Origin: DATCLA01 sp036564195
Lineage (GTDB): Bacteria > Bacillota > UBA4882 > UBA8346
Direction of reading: 5' to 3'
Length of the DNA: 6,263 bases
Assembly (NCBI GenBank): GCA_036564195.1
Contig: DATCLA010000280.1
Location: 1 to 6,263, forward strand
Part shown: positions 1-6,223 of the stretch, in pieces
Layout: every line of letters starts with the position of its first letter
How positions within the stretch are numbered: position 1 is the first letter of the stretch
The notes under the pieces: generated by a model
Seen by the model: only the letters and a program-made list of their open reading frames with translations
Databases searched by the model: none
Told to the model about the DNA's origin: nothing
Translations under genes and position numbers: made by a program

Positions 1-275
1 GGATAGTGGCTTTTTCAACAGTGCCTTTAAGAATCGCCTCCCTTTTTGGAATAATATTTTCATTGATAGCTTTCGTAATGTTAATCTTTGTTGTGATGAG
101 AAAGTTGTTATATGGCGATCCGGTTGCCGGTTGGGCTTCACAGGTCTGTATTATTTTATTTACCGGGGGCCTGCAGATGATCTTTTTAGGAATTATCGGG
201 GAATATTTGTCCAAAACGTACATGGAAGTTAAGGCGCGCCCCCAGTATTTTATTAAAGAAAAAAATATACCTTAA
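1..275 (+). CDS. Membrane-anchored family-2 glycosyltransferase, C-terminal fragment (5' end outside the window)
   Basis: This is the last ~90 codons of a gene that enters from the left edge; the frame is open to position 3 and ends at TAA 273-275, followed directly by a second in-frame TAA. The fragment has two hydrophobic segments (about residues 11-31 and 44-66 counted from the GTG at 6), separated by a short basic stretch containing KLLYGDPVAGW. It ends in GEYLSKTYMEVKARPQYFI, the typical tail of GtrB/DPM1-like enzymes that transfer sugars from nucleotide donors to undecaprenyl (or similar lipid) phosphate at the inner membrane face. The catalytic GT-A domain is not in view, so donor and acceptor cannot be inferred. 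The GTG at 6 is not a real start, because homologues carry the catalytic domain upstream. The gene is convergent with asnB, with 25 bases between their stops, and appears more AT-rich than the minus-strand cluster. Family assignment is fairly sure; the exact role is unknown. Confidence 0.8.
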   Translation, partial: IVAFSTVPLRIASLFGIIFSLIAFVMLIFVVMRKLLYGDPVAGWASQVCIILFTGGLQMIFLGIIGEYLSKTYMEVKARPQYFIKEKNIP

Positions 276-300
276 TAAATAATATTGTCATAAAAGGCAG

Positions 301-1878
301 TTATTCGCCACTGGCTCCGTAGTTGGCAAGCACGCGGGCGGAGGGGTCGTTTACATTACAGCCGTCCCACTCTTTATTGGGCATCCAGAAATCAACCACC
401 ATCTCCGCTTGACCGGGATAGTACCGTTCAAACAATTCGCGATAAAGGAGGGCCTCTTTAGTGAAAGGAGTCGCAAAATCATAGCGTTTGATCCGCTTTT
501 CATACTCGGCGTCGGAATATCGCGCTTCGGCGTATTCTTTCAAGTAATCCACCATCGAATGGCCGACGGCATCGCTAAAAGCCGCTTTTTCGCGCATTAG
601 GATTGAGTACGGCAGGTAGTCGCCTTCAAAGGCGTGGCGCAGCAGATACTTGCCTTTGCCATATTTATTGAGTTTCTTTTCAGGATCAATACTCATTACA
701 TATTTAACAAAATCCAGATCGCCAAAGGGGACTCGCGCTTCCAGAGAGTTAGAGGAGATACAACGGTCGGCGCGAAGCACATCATACATATGAAGTTCCC
801 GGATTCGCTTGGCGGCTTCTTCCTGGAAAGCTGCGGCATTTGGCGCAAAGTCGGTGTATTTATATCCGAACAGTTCATCGGAGATTTCCCCGGTCAGCAG
901 CACCCGAATGTCCGTTGTCTCATGAATGGCTTTGCAAAGCAAATACATGCCGATACTAGCCCGGATAGTGGTAATATCATAAGTCCCGAGAACCGAGATA
1001 ACCTCCGGTAATGCTTGGATCACATCCGCTTTGGTGATCAGGACTTCTGTATGGATGCTCCGGAGATAGTCAGCCACTTGCCTGGCATATTTCAAGTCAA
1101 TGGCGTCGGTGTTCATACCAATAGCAAAGGTGCGGATGGGTTTGTCTAATTTCTTCGCAGCTACTGCGCAGACCAGTGAACTATCCAAACCGCCGCTGAG
1201 CAAGAAACCAAGGGGTGCATCCGCATCCAGCCGCTTTGCAATCCCTGCCGTCAGTTTGTCGTGAATGTTCCGGCAAACTGTTTCCAGATCATCGTAACAG
1301 ACCGCCTCTACCTTGGTCATATCCCGGTAACAGACGAACTTGCCATCGGCATAATAATGTCCGGGCGGAAACGGAATGATTTTATCAGTCAAACCGAGAA
1401 GGTTTTTGGCTTCGCTGGCAAAAATGATTTCGCCGCATTGATCGTAGCCGTAAAACAACGGACGAATCCCGATTGGATCCCGCGCGGCAATCAAGGACTG
1501 CTTAGCGCTGTCATAGATAATCAGCGCAAATTCGGCATCCAGCTTTTCAAACATACCGAGACCGTATTTTTCGTACAGAGGTAGTAAGATTTCGCAATCG
1601 GAATCGCTTTTAAAAGTATATTCCCTTGCCAAAGCTTCCTTCAAAGGTCTGAATCCGTAAATCTCGCCATTACAAACAAGGTAGTTGCCGTTAAGCGCAA
1701 AGGGTTGCATGCCCGATTCGCTCAAGTCCATGATGGCCAGGCGATGAAAACCCAATACCCCTTTTTCCGTTGCGACAATTCTCGTCATATCCGGGCCGCG
1801 GGAAATGGTCCGGTCGAAACATTCCTTAAATTTAGTCAAACTGATTTTCTTACCGATATAACCCATAATTGAACACAT
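301..1878 (-). CDS. asnB: Asparagine synthase, glutamine-hydrolysing (AsnB), 525 aa
   Basis: Cytosolic ATP-dependent enzyme that makes asparagine from aspartate, with glutamine as amide donor (EC 6.3.5.4). The N-terminal Ntn glutaminase domain (about 1-195) begins MCSIMGYIG, so Cys2 becomes the N-terminal nucleophile after Met removal. It also shows HRLAIMD (Arg46), CNGEIYG (Asn70) and SDSDCE (Asp94). The synthetase domain (about 205-500) has the ATP-pyrophosphatase loop LLSGGLDSS at 226-234, TYDITTIRAS at 299-308, a TGEISDELFG loop at 329-338 with the expected glutamate at 331, and EARVPF at 380-385. The end DPSARV resembles the E. coli AsnB tail, and the length is a little below the 554 aa of that enzyme. 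The start is fixed by the required Cys2 and by a full AAGGAGGT at 1894-1887, eight bases from the ATG. The only visible oddity is Ile332 where E. coli has Gly in SGEGSDE. It is the last gene of the minus-strand cluster and has its own Asn T-box leader. Confidence 0.96.
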   Translation of the reverse strand: MCSIMGYIGKKISLTKFKECFDRTISRGPDMTRIVATEKGVLGFHRLAIMDLSESGMQPFALNGNYLVCNGEIYGFRPLKEALAREYTFKSDSDCEILLPLYEKYGLGMFEKLDAEFALIIYDSAKQSLIAARDPIGIRPLFYGYDQCGEIIFASEAKNLLGLTDKIIPFPPGHYYADGKFVCYRDMTKVEAVCYDDLETVCRNIHDKLTAGIAKRLDADAPLGFLLSGGLDSSLVCAVAAKKLDKPIRTFAIGMNTDAIDLKYARQVADYLRSIHTEVLITKADVIQALPEVISVLGTYDITTIRASIGMYLLCKAIHETTDIRVLLTGEISDELFGYKYTDFAPNAAAFQEEAAKRIRELHMYDVLRADRCISSNSLEARVPFGDLDFVKYVMSIDPEKKLNKYGKGKYLLRHAFEGDYLPYSILMREKAAFSDAVGHSMVDYLKEYAEARYSDAEYEKRIKRYDFATPFTKEALLYRELFERYYPGQAEMVVDFWMPNKEWDGCNVNDPSARVLANYGASGE

Positions 1879-1900
1879 CAGTGCTGACCTCCTTAAAATT

Positions 1901-1947
1901 AATAAATAAACGCACAGCTAAATGCCTGTAATAGGACGAGCTGTGCG
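1901..1947 (-). terminator. Rho-independent terminator of the asnB T-box leader
   Basis: On the minus strand CGCACAGCT (1947-1939) pairs with AGCTGTGCG (1919-1911), extended at the loop side by possible A-T pairing, and is followed by the T-rich run TTTATTTATT (1910-1901). The loop contains the 3' half of the antiterminator (CGTCCTATT, 1938-1930), so terminator and antiterminator cannot form together. That is the standard T-box arrangement. The T run is interrupted by A residues, so termination may be incomplete. Confidence 0.85.
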
Positions 1948-2166
1948 CCTCGCGGTGCCACCTATTTTACCCGGTCGGGTCTCTCAATAGCCTTCCATAG
2001 AAAGCTTCACCGCTTAACGCGCGGAGTTCGGCGCACCTACTTTCCAAATGAGTTCGGATTGCAGCTCCAAAGTGTTATTCACCCGGATTCGCTTATGCGG
2101 TTTCCACTATCCCGCACTCACTGTAAATGAATCTCCGGGCTACTTGTCTTGTTCATCGCTTTTAAC
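1901..2166 (-). promoter_or_regulatory. T-box riboswitch, asparagine type, controlling asnB
   Basis: This tRNA-sensing leader fills the 305-base gap upstream of asnB. The T-box itself is TAGGTGGCACCGCG at 1964-1951, close to the consensus AGGGTGGNACCGCG; its TGGC bulge should pair with the free tRNA acceptor end. AATAGG (1966-1961) pairs with CCTATT (1935-1930) to form the antiterminator base. Stem III is probably ACCC-GACC-GGGT at 1980-1969. Stem I is recognisable from the AGTA/GAA loop-E elements, the CCCGG/CCGGG helix and an AGTGAG plus GTGCGG/CCGCAT distal part. The specifier loop reads GAA-T-AAC-A (2080-2073), placing the Asn codon AAC at 2076-2074, which matches the downstream gene. The TAA in the adjacent frame cannot be a specifier because no tRNA reads it. 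Uncharged tRNA-Asn should stabilise the antiterminator and allow asnB transcription. The exact 5' end is inferred from the promoter prediction. Confidence 0.93.
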
Positions 2167-2172
2167 CAGATA

Positions 2173-2201
2173 ATTATGAGGGATTATTCCACATCCTGCA
2201 A
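2173..2201 (-). promoter_or_regulatory. Probable sigma-A promoter for the asnB T-box transcript
   Basis: TTGCAG (2201-2196) and CATAAT (2178-2173) are separated by 17 bases, a good but imperfect match to TTGACA-17-TATAAT. The predicted start is near G2166, just upstream of T-box stem I, which is where the leader should begin. The -35 box and most of the spacer lie inside the last codons of amt-PII. This would let asnB be transcribed separately from glnN-amt. It is predicted from motif fit and position only. Confidence 0.55.
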
Positions 2202-3956
2202 GGCATCGTAACCTTCTTCACCGGTACGGACTTTGATGACATTCTCGGTATCGTAAACAAATATTTTGCCATCACCGATGTTACCGGTGTAAAGGACTTT
2301 TTTGGCCGTTTCAATGACTGTTCTGACCGGCACTTTGCTTACCACAATTTCAACCTTTATCTTGGGCAAGAGGGTTGTTTCCATTTTTACACCCCGATAG
2401 TATTCGGTATGTCCACCCTGGATGCCATAACCAAGTACATTGGTGACAGTCATACCGGTAATGCCGATTTTGTCCATTGCCTCCTTAAGCGCTTCGAATT
2501 TTCCCTGCTTGGTAATAATTTCGATTTTGGTGATCTTCACGCCTAGACCGTTCGTAGCGAGGGAGGGAACACTCTGGACCGGAGTAGTTTTATCCACTGA
2601 TACGGTAGTTTGGGTCGGAATACTTGCTGATTCCAAAAAGCCATCCCGGTTTTCCAAGACGCTGCGTTCAATAATATTAAATTCCGGATAGGCCAGACTG
2701 CCGTGTTCGCCAATATCCAGTCCTTCAATTTCTTCTTCAAGGGACACCCGGATGCCGAGGGTTTTCTTAATTAATAACCAGGCAAGAGTGGAAGAAATGC
2801 ATACAAATACGGCTACGCTTAACACCCCGATAACTTGAACGCCCAGTAGCCCAAGTCCGCCTCCATAGAACAAACCGTTTGACGTACTCATGCTTGTTAC
2901 GCCGCTTTGCGCAAAAAGACCGATGGATAGCGTGCCGAAGACGCCATTGACAAGGTGAACCGCGAGGACACCAACGGGATCATCTAATTTGAGGCGGTCA
3001 AAGAAGAGGACTGCTAAAACAGCCAGGATACCGGCGACCGCGCCAATCACCAGGGAACTATTGATACTAACATAAGCACACGCCGGAGTGATGGCGACCA
3101 GGCCGGCCAGTAAACCGTTGATGGACATACTCAAGTCGGGCTTGCCAATTACCAGCCATGAAGTCGCCGTTGCAGTGAGCATCGCCAGGATGCCGGCGGT
3201 ATTGGTAGTCATTAAGATATGGGCAAGAGCTGCCGGGTCCGCTGCCATTGTGGAGCCCGGATTGAAACCGAACCAACCCAGCCAGAGAACGAATCCGCCG
3301 ATTACCGCCAGGGACATATTGTGGCCTGGGATCGGATTGATTTTACCGTCTTTGGTATATTTGCCAACTCTGGGACCTAAAATAATAATACCGACCAGGG
3401 CGGCCCAACCTCCTAAGGAATGAACCACGCTGCCTCCGGCGAAGTCCAGGAACCCTAACCGGCTGAGAAAACCTCCACCCCAGATCCAGTGACCGACAAG
3501 GGGATAAATAAACATGGTAAGTAGTAACGAAAAAACAATGAAGGATATGTACTTGATTCGTTCCGCTACGGCGCCGGAAACGATGGTAGCGGCGGTGCCG
3601 CAAAAGGCTAACTGAAAGAAGAATTTAGCCCAAAACGGCACTCCCGCCCAGGATATTGCGGAGTAAACGCCGCGGTATGCGGCGCCGACCGCAGGAGAAT
3701 TGTCGGCCCCGCTCGCCATAAATAAACCTTTTAGACCGATGAAACTGTTACCGTCACCGAACATTAAGCCCCAGCCTAAAATGAGGAATCCTAATGAAGA
3801 CACTGCAAACACAATAAAATTTTTCGAGAGGATGTTGACCGTGTTTTTAGAGCGGGTCAACCCGCTTTCCAGTGAGGCAAAACCAAGATTCATGAAGAAT
3901 ACAAGCATGGCGGCTAATAAAACCCATAGAGTATCCAGAATAACTTTGGTTTCCAT
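2184..3956 (-). CDS. amt: Ammonium channel fused to a C-terminal PII signalling domain (Amt-PII), 590 aa
   Basis: Residues 1-400 form a multi-spanning Amt/Mep/Rh ammonium channel. They include SLESGLTRSKN near residue 28, FFFQLAFCGTAATIVSGAVAERI, HWIWGGGF at 156-163, LDFAGGSVVH with Asp171 and pore His179, WFGFNPGS with Phe231 and Ser235, and LAVHLVNG with the second pore His334. There is no separate cleaved signal peptide. The normal Amt cytoplasmic tail (EGLDIGEHGSLAY, 411-423) is followed by a Ser/Thr/Pro/Val-rich linker (about 425-472), then a complete PII domain (473-590). This has GITGMTV, GYGIQGGHTEYYRG, LPKIKVEIVV, TGNIGDGKIFVYD and VRTGEEG, all lined up without gaps on E. coli GlnB. 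Gln39, Lys58 and Lys90 equivalents (Gln513, Lys532, Lys564) are kept, so ATP and 2-oxoglutarate binding is plausible. T-loop Arg47 (Arg521) is kept, but Tyr51, the uridylylation site, is Met525. PII trimers normally plug Amt trimers; here the partner is covalently attached. It follows glnN after 53 bases with no terminator, so it is probably co-transcribed. Confidence 0.95.
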   Translation of the reverse strand: METKVILDTLWVLLAAMLVFFMNLGFASLESGLTRSKNTVNILSKNFIVFAVSSLGFLILGWGLMFGDGNSFIGLKGLFMASGADNSPAVGAAYRGVYSAISWAGVPFWAKFFFQLAFCGTAATIVSGAVAERIKYISFIVFSLLLTMFIYPLVGHWIWGGGFLSRLGFLDFAGGSVVHSLGGWAALVGIIILGPRVGKYTKDGKINPIPGHNMSLAVIGGFVLWLGWFGFNPGSTMAADPAALAHILMTTNTAGILAMLTATATSWLVIGKPDLSMSINGLLAGLVAITPACAYVSINSSLVIGAVAGILAVLAVLFFDRLKLDDPVGVLAVHLVNGVFGTLSIGLFAQSGVTSMSTSNGLFYGGGLGLLGVQVIGVLSVAVFVCISSTLAWLLIKKTLGIRVSLEEEIEGLDIGEHGSLAYPEFNIIERSVLENRDGFLESASIPTQTTVSVDKTTPVQSVPSLATNGLGVKITKIEIITKQGKFEALKEAMDKIGITGMTVTNVLGYGIQGGHTEYYRGVKMETTLLPKIKVEIVVSKVPVRTVIETAKKVLYTGNIGDGKIFVYDTENVIKVRTGEEGYDALQDVE

Positions 3957-3962
3957 AACTAC

Positions 3963-3970
3963 ACCTTCTT
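3963..3970 (-). promoter_or_regulatory. Ribosome binding site that sets the amt-PII start
   Basis: AAGAAGGT (3970-3963) lies six bases before the ATG at 3956. The reading frame is open further upstream, to 4052, but that extension runs into the glnN coding region, adds 32 non-hydrophobic residues unlike an Amt N-terminus, and includes this ribosome site. The start at 3956 gives METKVILDTLW, leading directly into the first membrane helix. Confidence 0.85.
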
Positions 3971-4009
3971 TCTGTAAAAATTTGATGGGACAGGGTCTGC
4001 CCGGACCGG

Positions 4010-6100
4010 TCAAACGCTGAAGAGCAACTGCCCGTAAGTGGGATAGGGCCAATATGCTTCTCCGACCAGGGTTTCGGTTTCATCAGCCACTGCCCGTAAC
4101 GCTTGCATTGCCGGAAAAACAACGTCCCGGTAATACTCGCCCTGTTGCTGTAAAGGGTCCTGACTTTTTACTCCCAGCAGACTGTCTTCCAGTTGTTTGG
4201 TCCGTTCATAAAGGGAATTGGAGAGGGAAGCTAAATTGGACACGATACTCTTTTCCAACTCGCAATTAATTTCGGATGCCAAAGCTTTTTTGGCAATTGC
4301 GGTATCGCTTAGCTCCTTCATATAAGAGCAGACCGCCGGGATAATTTCTTTTTTAACCATCTCCAGCATGGTCAGGGCTTCAATGTTAATGGTCTTGCAA
4401 TAATTCTCCATCAGAATCTCGTAGCGGGAATGGATTTCCGTAGCGGTGAAGACCTTATGCTTGGTAAAAAGCCGAATATTCTTATCGCTGATGAAATAGG
4501 GCAAGGCGTCAACGGTGGTCTTAAGGTTCAATAAGCCGCGTTTTTCCGCTTCTTTAACCCATTCCTCCGAGTAGTTGTTGCCGTTGAAGATGATCCGCTT
4601 GTGCTTGGTGATGGTTTCTCTAATCAATTCATTCAAGGTTTTGGTAAAGTCCTTTGACTGCTCTAAAATATCGGCAAATTGCGCCAACGACTCAGCGATG
4701 ATCGTATTTAAGATGATATTGGGACCGGAGATGGAGAAGGCCGATCCTAACATTCTGAACTCAAACTTATTGCCGGTAAAGGCAAAAGGCGAGGTCCGGT
4801 TGCGGTCGGTGGTGTCTTTAGGGAAACGGGGCAAAACACAGACGCCGATTTCCATTTCGGTTCTGGCTTTGTTCTGATAAGCGCTTCCCTTTTCAATGGC
4901 TTCCAGGATCGCGGTGAGTTCCTCACCCAGGAAGATGGAGACAATGGCCGGAGGGGCCTCATTGGCGCCCAAACGGTGATCATTACCGGCGCTGGCCACG
5001 GATACCCGGAGCAAATCCTGGTATTCATCGACGGCTTTGATTATGGCTGCCAGGAATAACAAAAACTGCGCGTTTTCCTGGGGCGAGTCTCCCGGTTCCA
5101 GCAGATTGATACCGGTATTGGTGGAAATCGACCAGTTATTGTGTTTGCCGCTGCCGTTGATTCCGGCGAAAGGTTTCTCATGGAGCAGGCAGGTCAAACC
5201 GTATTTACCGGCGATCTTTTTCATCAGTTCCATTGTCAACTGATTATGGTCGGCGGCAATATTGGTGGTCGTAAAGATCGGGGCCAACTCATGCTGGGAA
5301 GGAGCGACTTCGTTGTGCCGGGTCTTGGCCGAAATACCGAGCTTCCATAGTTCTTCGTCAAGTTCCTTCATATAAGCGGATACCCGGGGCTTAATGGCGC
5401 CGAAGTAATGGTCCTCCAGCTCCTGCCCCTTGGGAGGTTTGGCTCCCAAAAGGGTGCGACCGCAGTATACCAGGTCTTTACGCTTGTCGGCTAAATCTTT
5501 ATTAATTAGAAAATATTCCTGTTCCGGCCCGACGGTGGTATTAACCCGGATCCCCTCGGGATGGCCGAAGAGTTTTAGGATCCGTACGGCCTGACGATTG
5601 ATGGCCTCCATCGAACGCAGCAAGGGCGTTTTTTTATCCAAAGCTTCGCCGCTGTACGAGCAGAAGGCAGTGGGAATGCAAAGGGTACCGTCTTTAATAA
5701 AAGCATAGGAAGTAGGATCCCAAGCGGTATAGCCCCTGGCTTCAAAGGTTGCCCTTAAGCCGCCCGAAGGGAAACTGGAAGCGTCGGGTTCGCCTTTGAT
5801 CAGTTCCTTTCCTGAAAATTCCATGATTACGGTCCCGGTCGGGGTCGGAGAAATAAAACTATCATGCTTCTCGGCAGTAATGCCAGTCATCGGCTGGAAC
5901 CAATGGGTAAAGTGAGTCGCGCCCTTTTCAATGGCCCAGTCTTTCATAGCGTTGGCAATAACATCGGCGATACTGCGATCCAGGGGCTGATCGTTAGCAA
6001 TACATTTTTTGAACGCGTGGTAAGTTTCTTTCGGCAGACGTTCCTTCATGACTTGGTCATTAAAGACCATGCTCCCAAAGACAGCGGAGATGTTACACAT
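4010..6100 (-). CDS. glnN: Type III glutamine synthetase (GSIII, GlnN), 696 aa
   Basis: Cytosolic enzyme joining ammonia to glutamate with ATP to make glutamine (EC 6.3.1.2). At 696 aa it is far longer than GSI-alpha (about 440-470 aa) and matches the GSIII family, known as dodecamers in Bacteroides, cyanobacteria and many Bacillota. The N-terminal part has VFGSMVFND (7-15) and the GSIII-type block THFTHWFQPMTG.TAEKHD (62-80). Catalytic-core motifs include GPEQEYF (191-197) with metal-binding glutamates, RHNEVAPSQHE (261-271), HEKPFAGINGSGKHNNWS (307-324) and the arginine-rich RNRTSPFAFTGNKFEFR (433-449). A long C-terminal helical region ends in EAYWPYPTYGQLLF. The ATG at 6100 is chosen because homologues begin just before the FGSMVFND block; AAAGGG (6116-6111) lies about ten bases upstream. 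It heads the minus-strand cluster, 53 bases before amt-PII, so ammonium uptake and fixation are probably made together. Control is likely through the leader terminator upstream. No frameshift or missing motif is seen. Confidence 0.96.
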   Translation of the reverse strand: MCNISAVFGSMVFNDQVMKERLPKETYHAFKKCIANDQPLDRSIADVIANAMKDWAIEKGATHFTHWFQPMTGITAEKHDSFISPTPTGTVIMEFSGKELIKGEPDASSFPSGGLRATFEARGYTAWDPTSYAFIKDGTLCIPTAFCSYSGEALDKKTPLLRSMEAINRQAVRILKLFGHPEGIRVNTTVGPEQEYFLINKDLADKRKDLVYCGRTLLGAKPPKGQELEDHYFGAIKPRVSAYMKELDEELWKLGISAKTRHNEVAPSQHELAPIFTTTNIAADHNQLTMELMKKIAGKYGLTCLLHEKPFAGINGSGKHNNWSISTNTGINLLEPGDSPQENAQFLLFLAAIIKAVDEYQDLLRVSVASAGNDHRLGANEAPPAIVSIFLGEELTAILEAIEKGSAYQNKARTEMEIGVCVLPRFPKDTTDRNRTSPFAFTGNKFEFRMLGSAFSISGPNIILNTIIAESLAQFADILEQSKDFTKTLNELIRETITKHKRIIFNGNNYSEEWVKEAEKRGLLNLKTTVDALPYFISDKNIRLFTKHKVFTATEIHSRYEILMENYCKTINIEALTMLEMVKKEIIPAVCSYMKELSDTAIAKKALASEINCELEKSIVSNLASLSNSLYERTKQLEDSLLGVKSQDPLQQQGEYYRDVVFPAMQALRAVADETETLVGEAYWPYPTYGQLLFSV

Positions 6101-6127
6101 TTATGCTCATCCCTTTCTTTTAAAATT

Positions 6128-6180
6128 AAAAAAACAGCAAAAGGCGCCGCAGGTATTTTAACCTACAGCGCCTTTGCTGT
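6128..6180 (-). terminator. Intrinsic terminator inside the glnN leader (probable attenuator)
   Basis: Read on the minus strand, 6180-6161 pairs with 6154-6134 to give about 20 base pairs, broken only by one bulged U (6142) and containing two G-U pairs. The loop is TAAAAT (6160-6155). Seven T residues (6134-6128) follow at once, a textbook Rho-independent terminator for the minus strand. On the plus strand the hairpin is followed by TTGTTATGG, a poor T run, so it acts in one direction. It lies between a consensus promoter (6223-6194) and the glnN ribosome site, so glnN transcription should depend on readthrough. The alternative is that it ends a gene beyond the right edge, but the promoter sits between that gene and the hairpin, and no room for another promoter remains before glnN. 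Confidence 0.85.
6151..6180 (-). promoter_or_regulatory. Candidate antiterminator: two adjacent hairpins with six-base loops, ANTAR-target-like
   Basis: The 5' arm of the leader terminator can fold alternatively. ACAGC (6180-6176) pairs with GCTGT (6169-6165) around the loop AAAGGC (6175-6170). Directly after it, AGGT (6164-6161) pairs with ACCT (6154-6151) around TAAAAT. The first hairpin uses bases needed for the terminator, so the two folds exclude each other. ANTAR-domain antiterminators are known to bind paired hairpins with six-base loops having A at position 1 and G at position 4. The first loop meets this rule; the second does not. The ANTAR link is therefore speculative, and no ANTAR gene is in the window. 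Confidence 0.4.
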
Positions 6181-6193
6181 TTGTTATGGCCAT

Positions 6194-6223
6194 ATTATAT
6201 GATTGGCAAATGGTGATTGTCAA
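6194..6223 (-). promoter_or_regulatory. Consensus sigma-A promoter for glnN-amt
   Basis: TTGACA (6223-6218) and TATAAT (6199-6194) are both perfect consensus hexamers with an 18-base spacer, on the strand reading into glnN. The predicted start is near A6187. AT-rich sequence upstream (about 6224-6250) could act as an UP element. The start would lie only about seven bases before the leader terminator. No TGTNAN7TNACA site (GlnR/TnrA type) is seen around it. Confidence 0.8.

Noticed and set aside
276..300. A shared terminator between the glycosyltransferase and asnB
   Set aside because: The 25-base gap is AT-rich with no convincing stem on either strand; any terminator would lie within the coding ends.
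634..1011. Plus-strand open frame of 125 codons inside asnB, and similar frames opposite glnN and amt
   Set aside because: All lie inside genes with clear family motifs on the other strand, with no ribosome sites or recognisable domains; they are shadows.
3994..4007. Small hairpin GGUC-CGGGCA-GACC just after the glnN stop
   Set aside because: Only four base pairs, no U tract next to it, and its six-base loop lacks A at position 1; not supported as a terminator or an ANTAR site. It might slow mRNA decay, but nothing shows this.
3957..4052. An N-terminal extension of amt-PII by 32 codons into glnN
   Set aside because: It spans the amt ribosome site and the glnN C-terminal codons, and adds residues unlike any Amt N-terminus; the ATG at 3956 fits far better.
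6093..6110. Mini-ORF AUG AGC AUA AAU GUG UAA overlapping the glnN start
   Set aside because: Its AUG sits one or two bases from the AAAGGG ribosome site, too close for initiation; probably chance.
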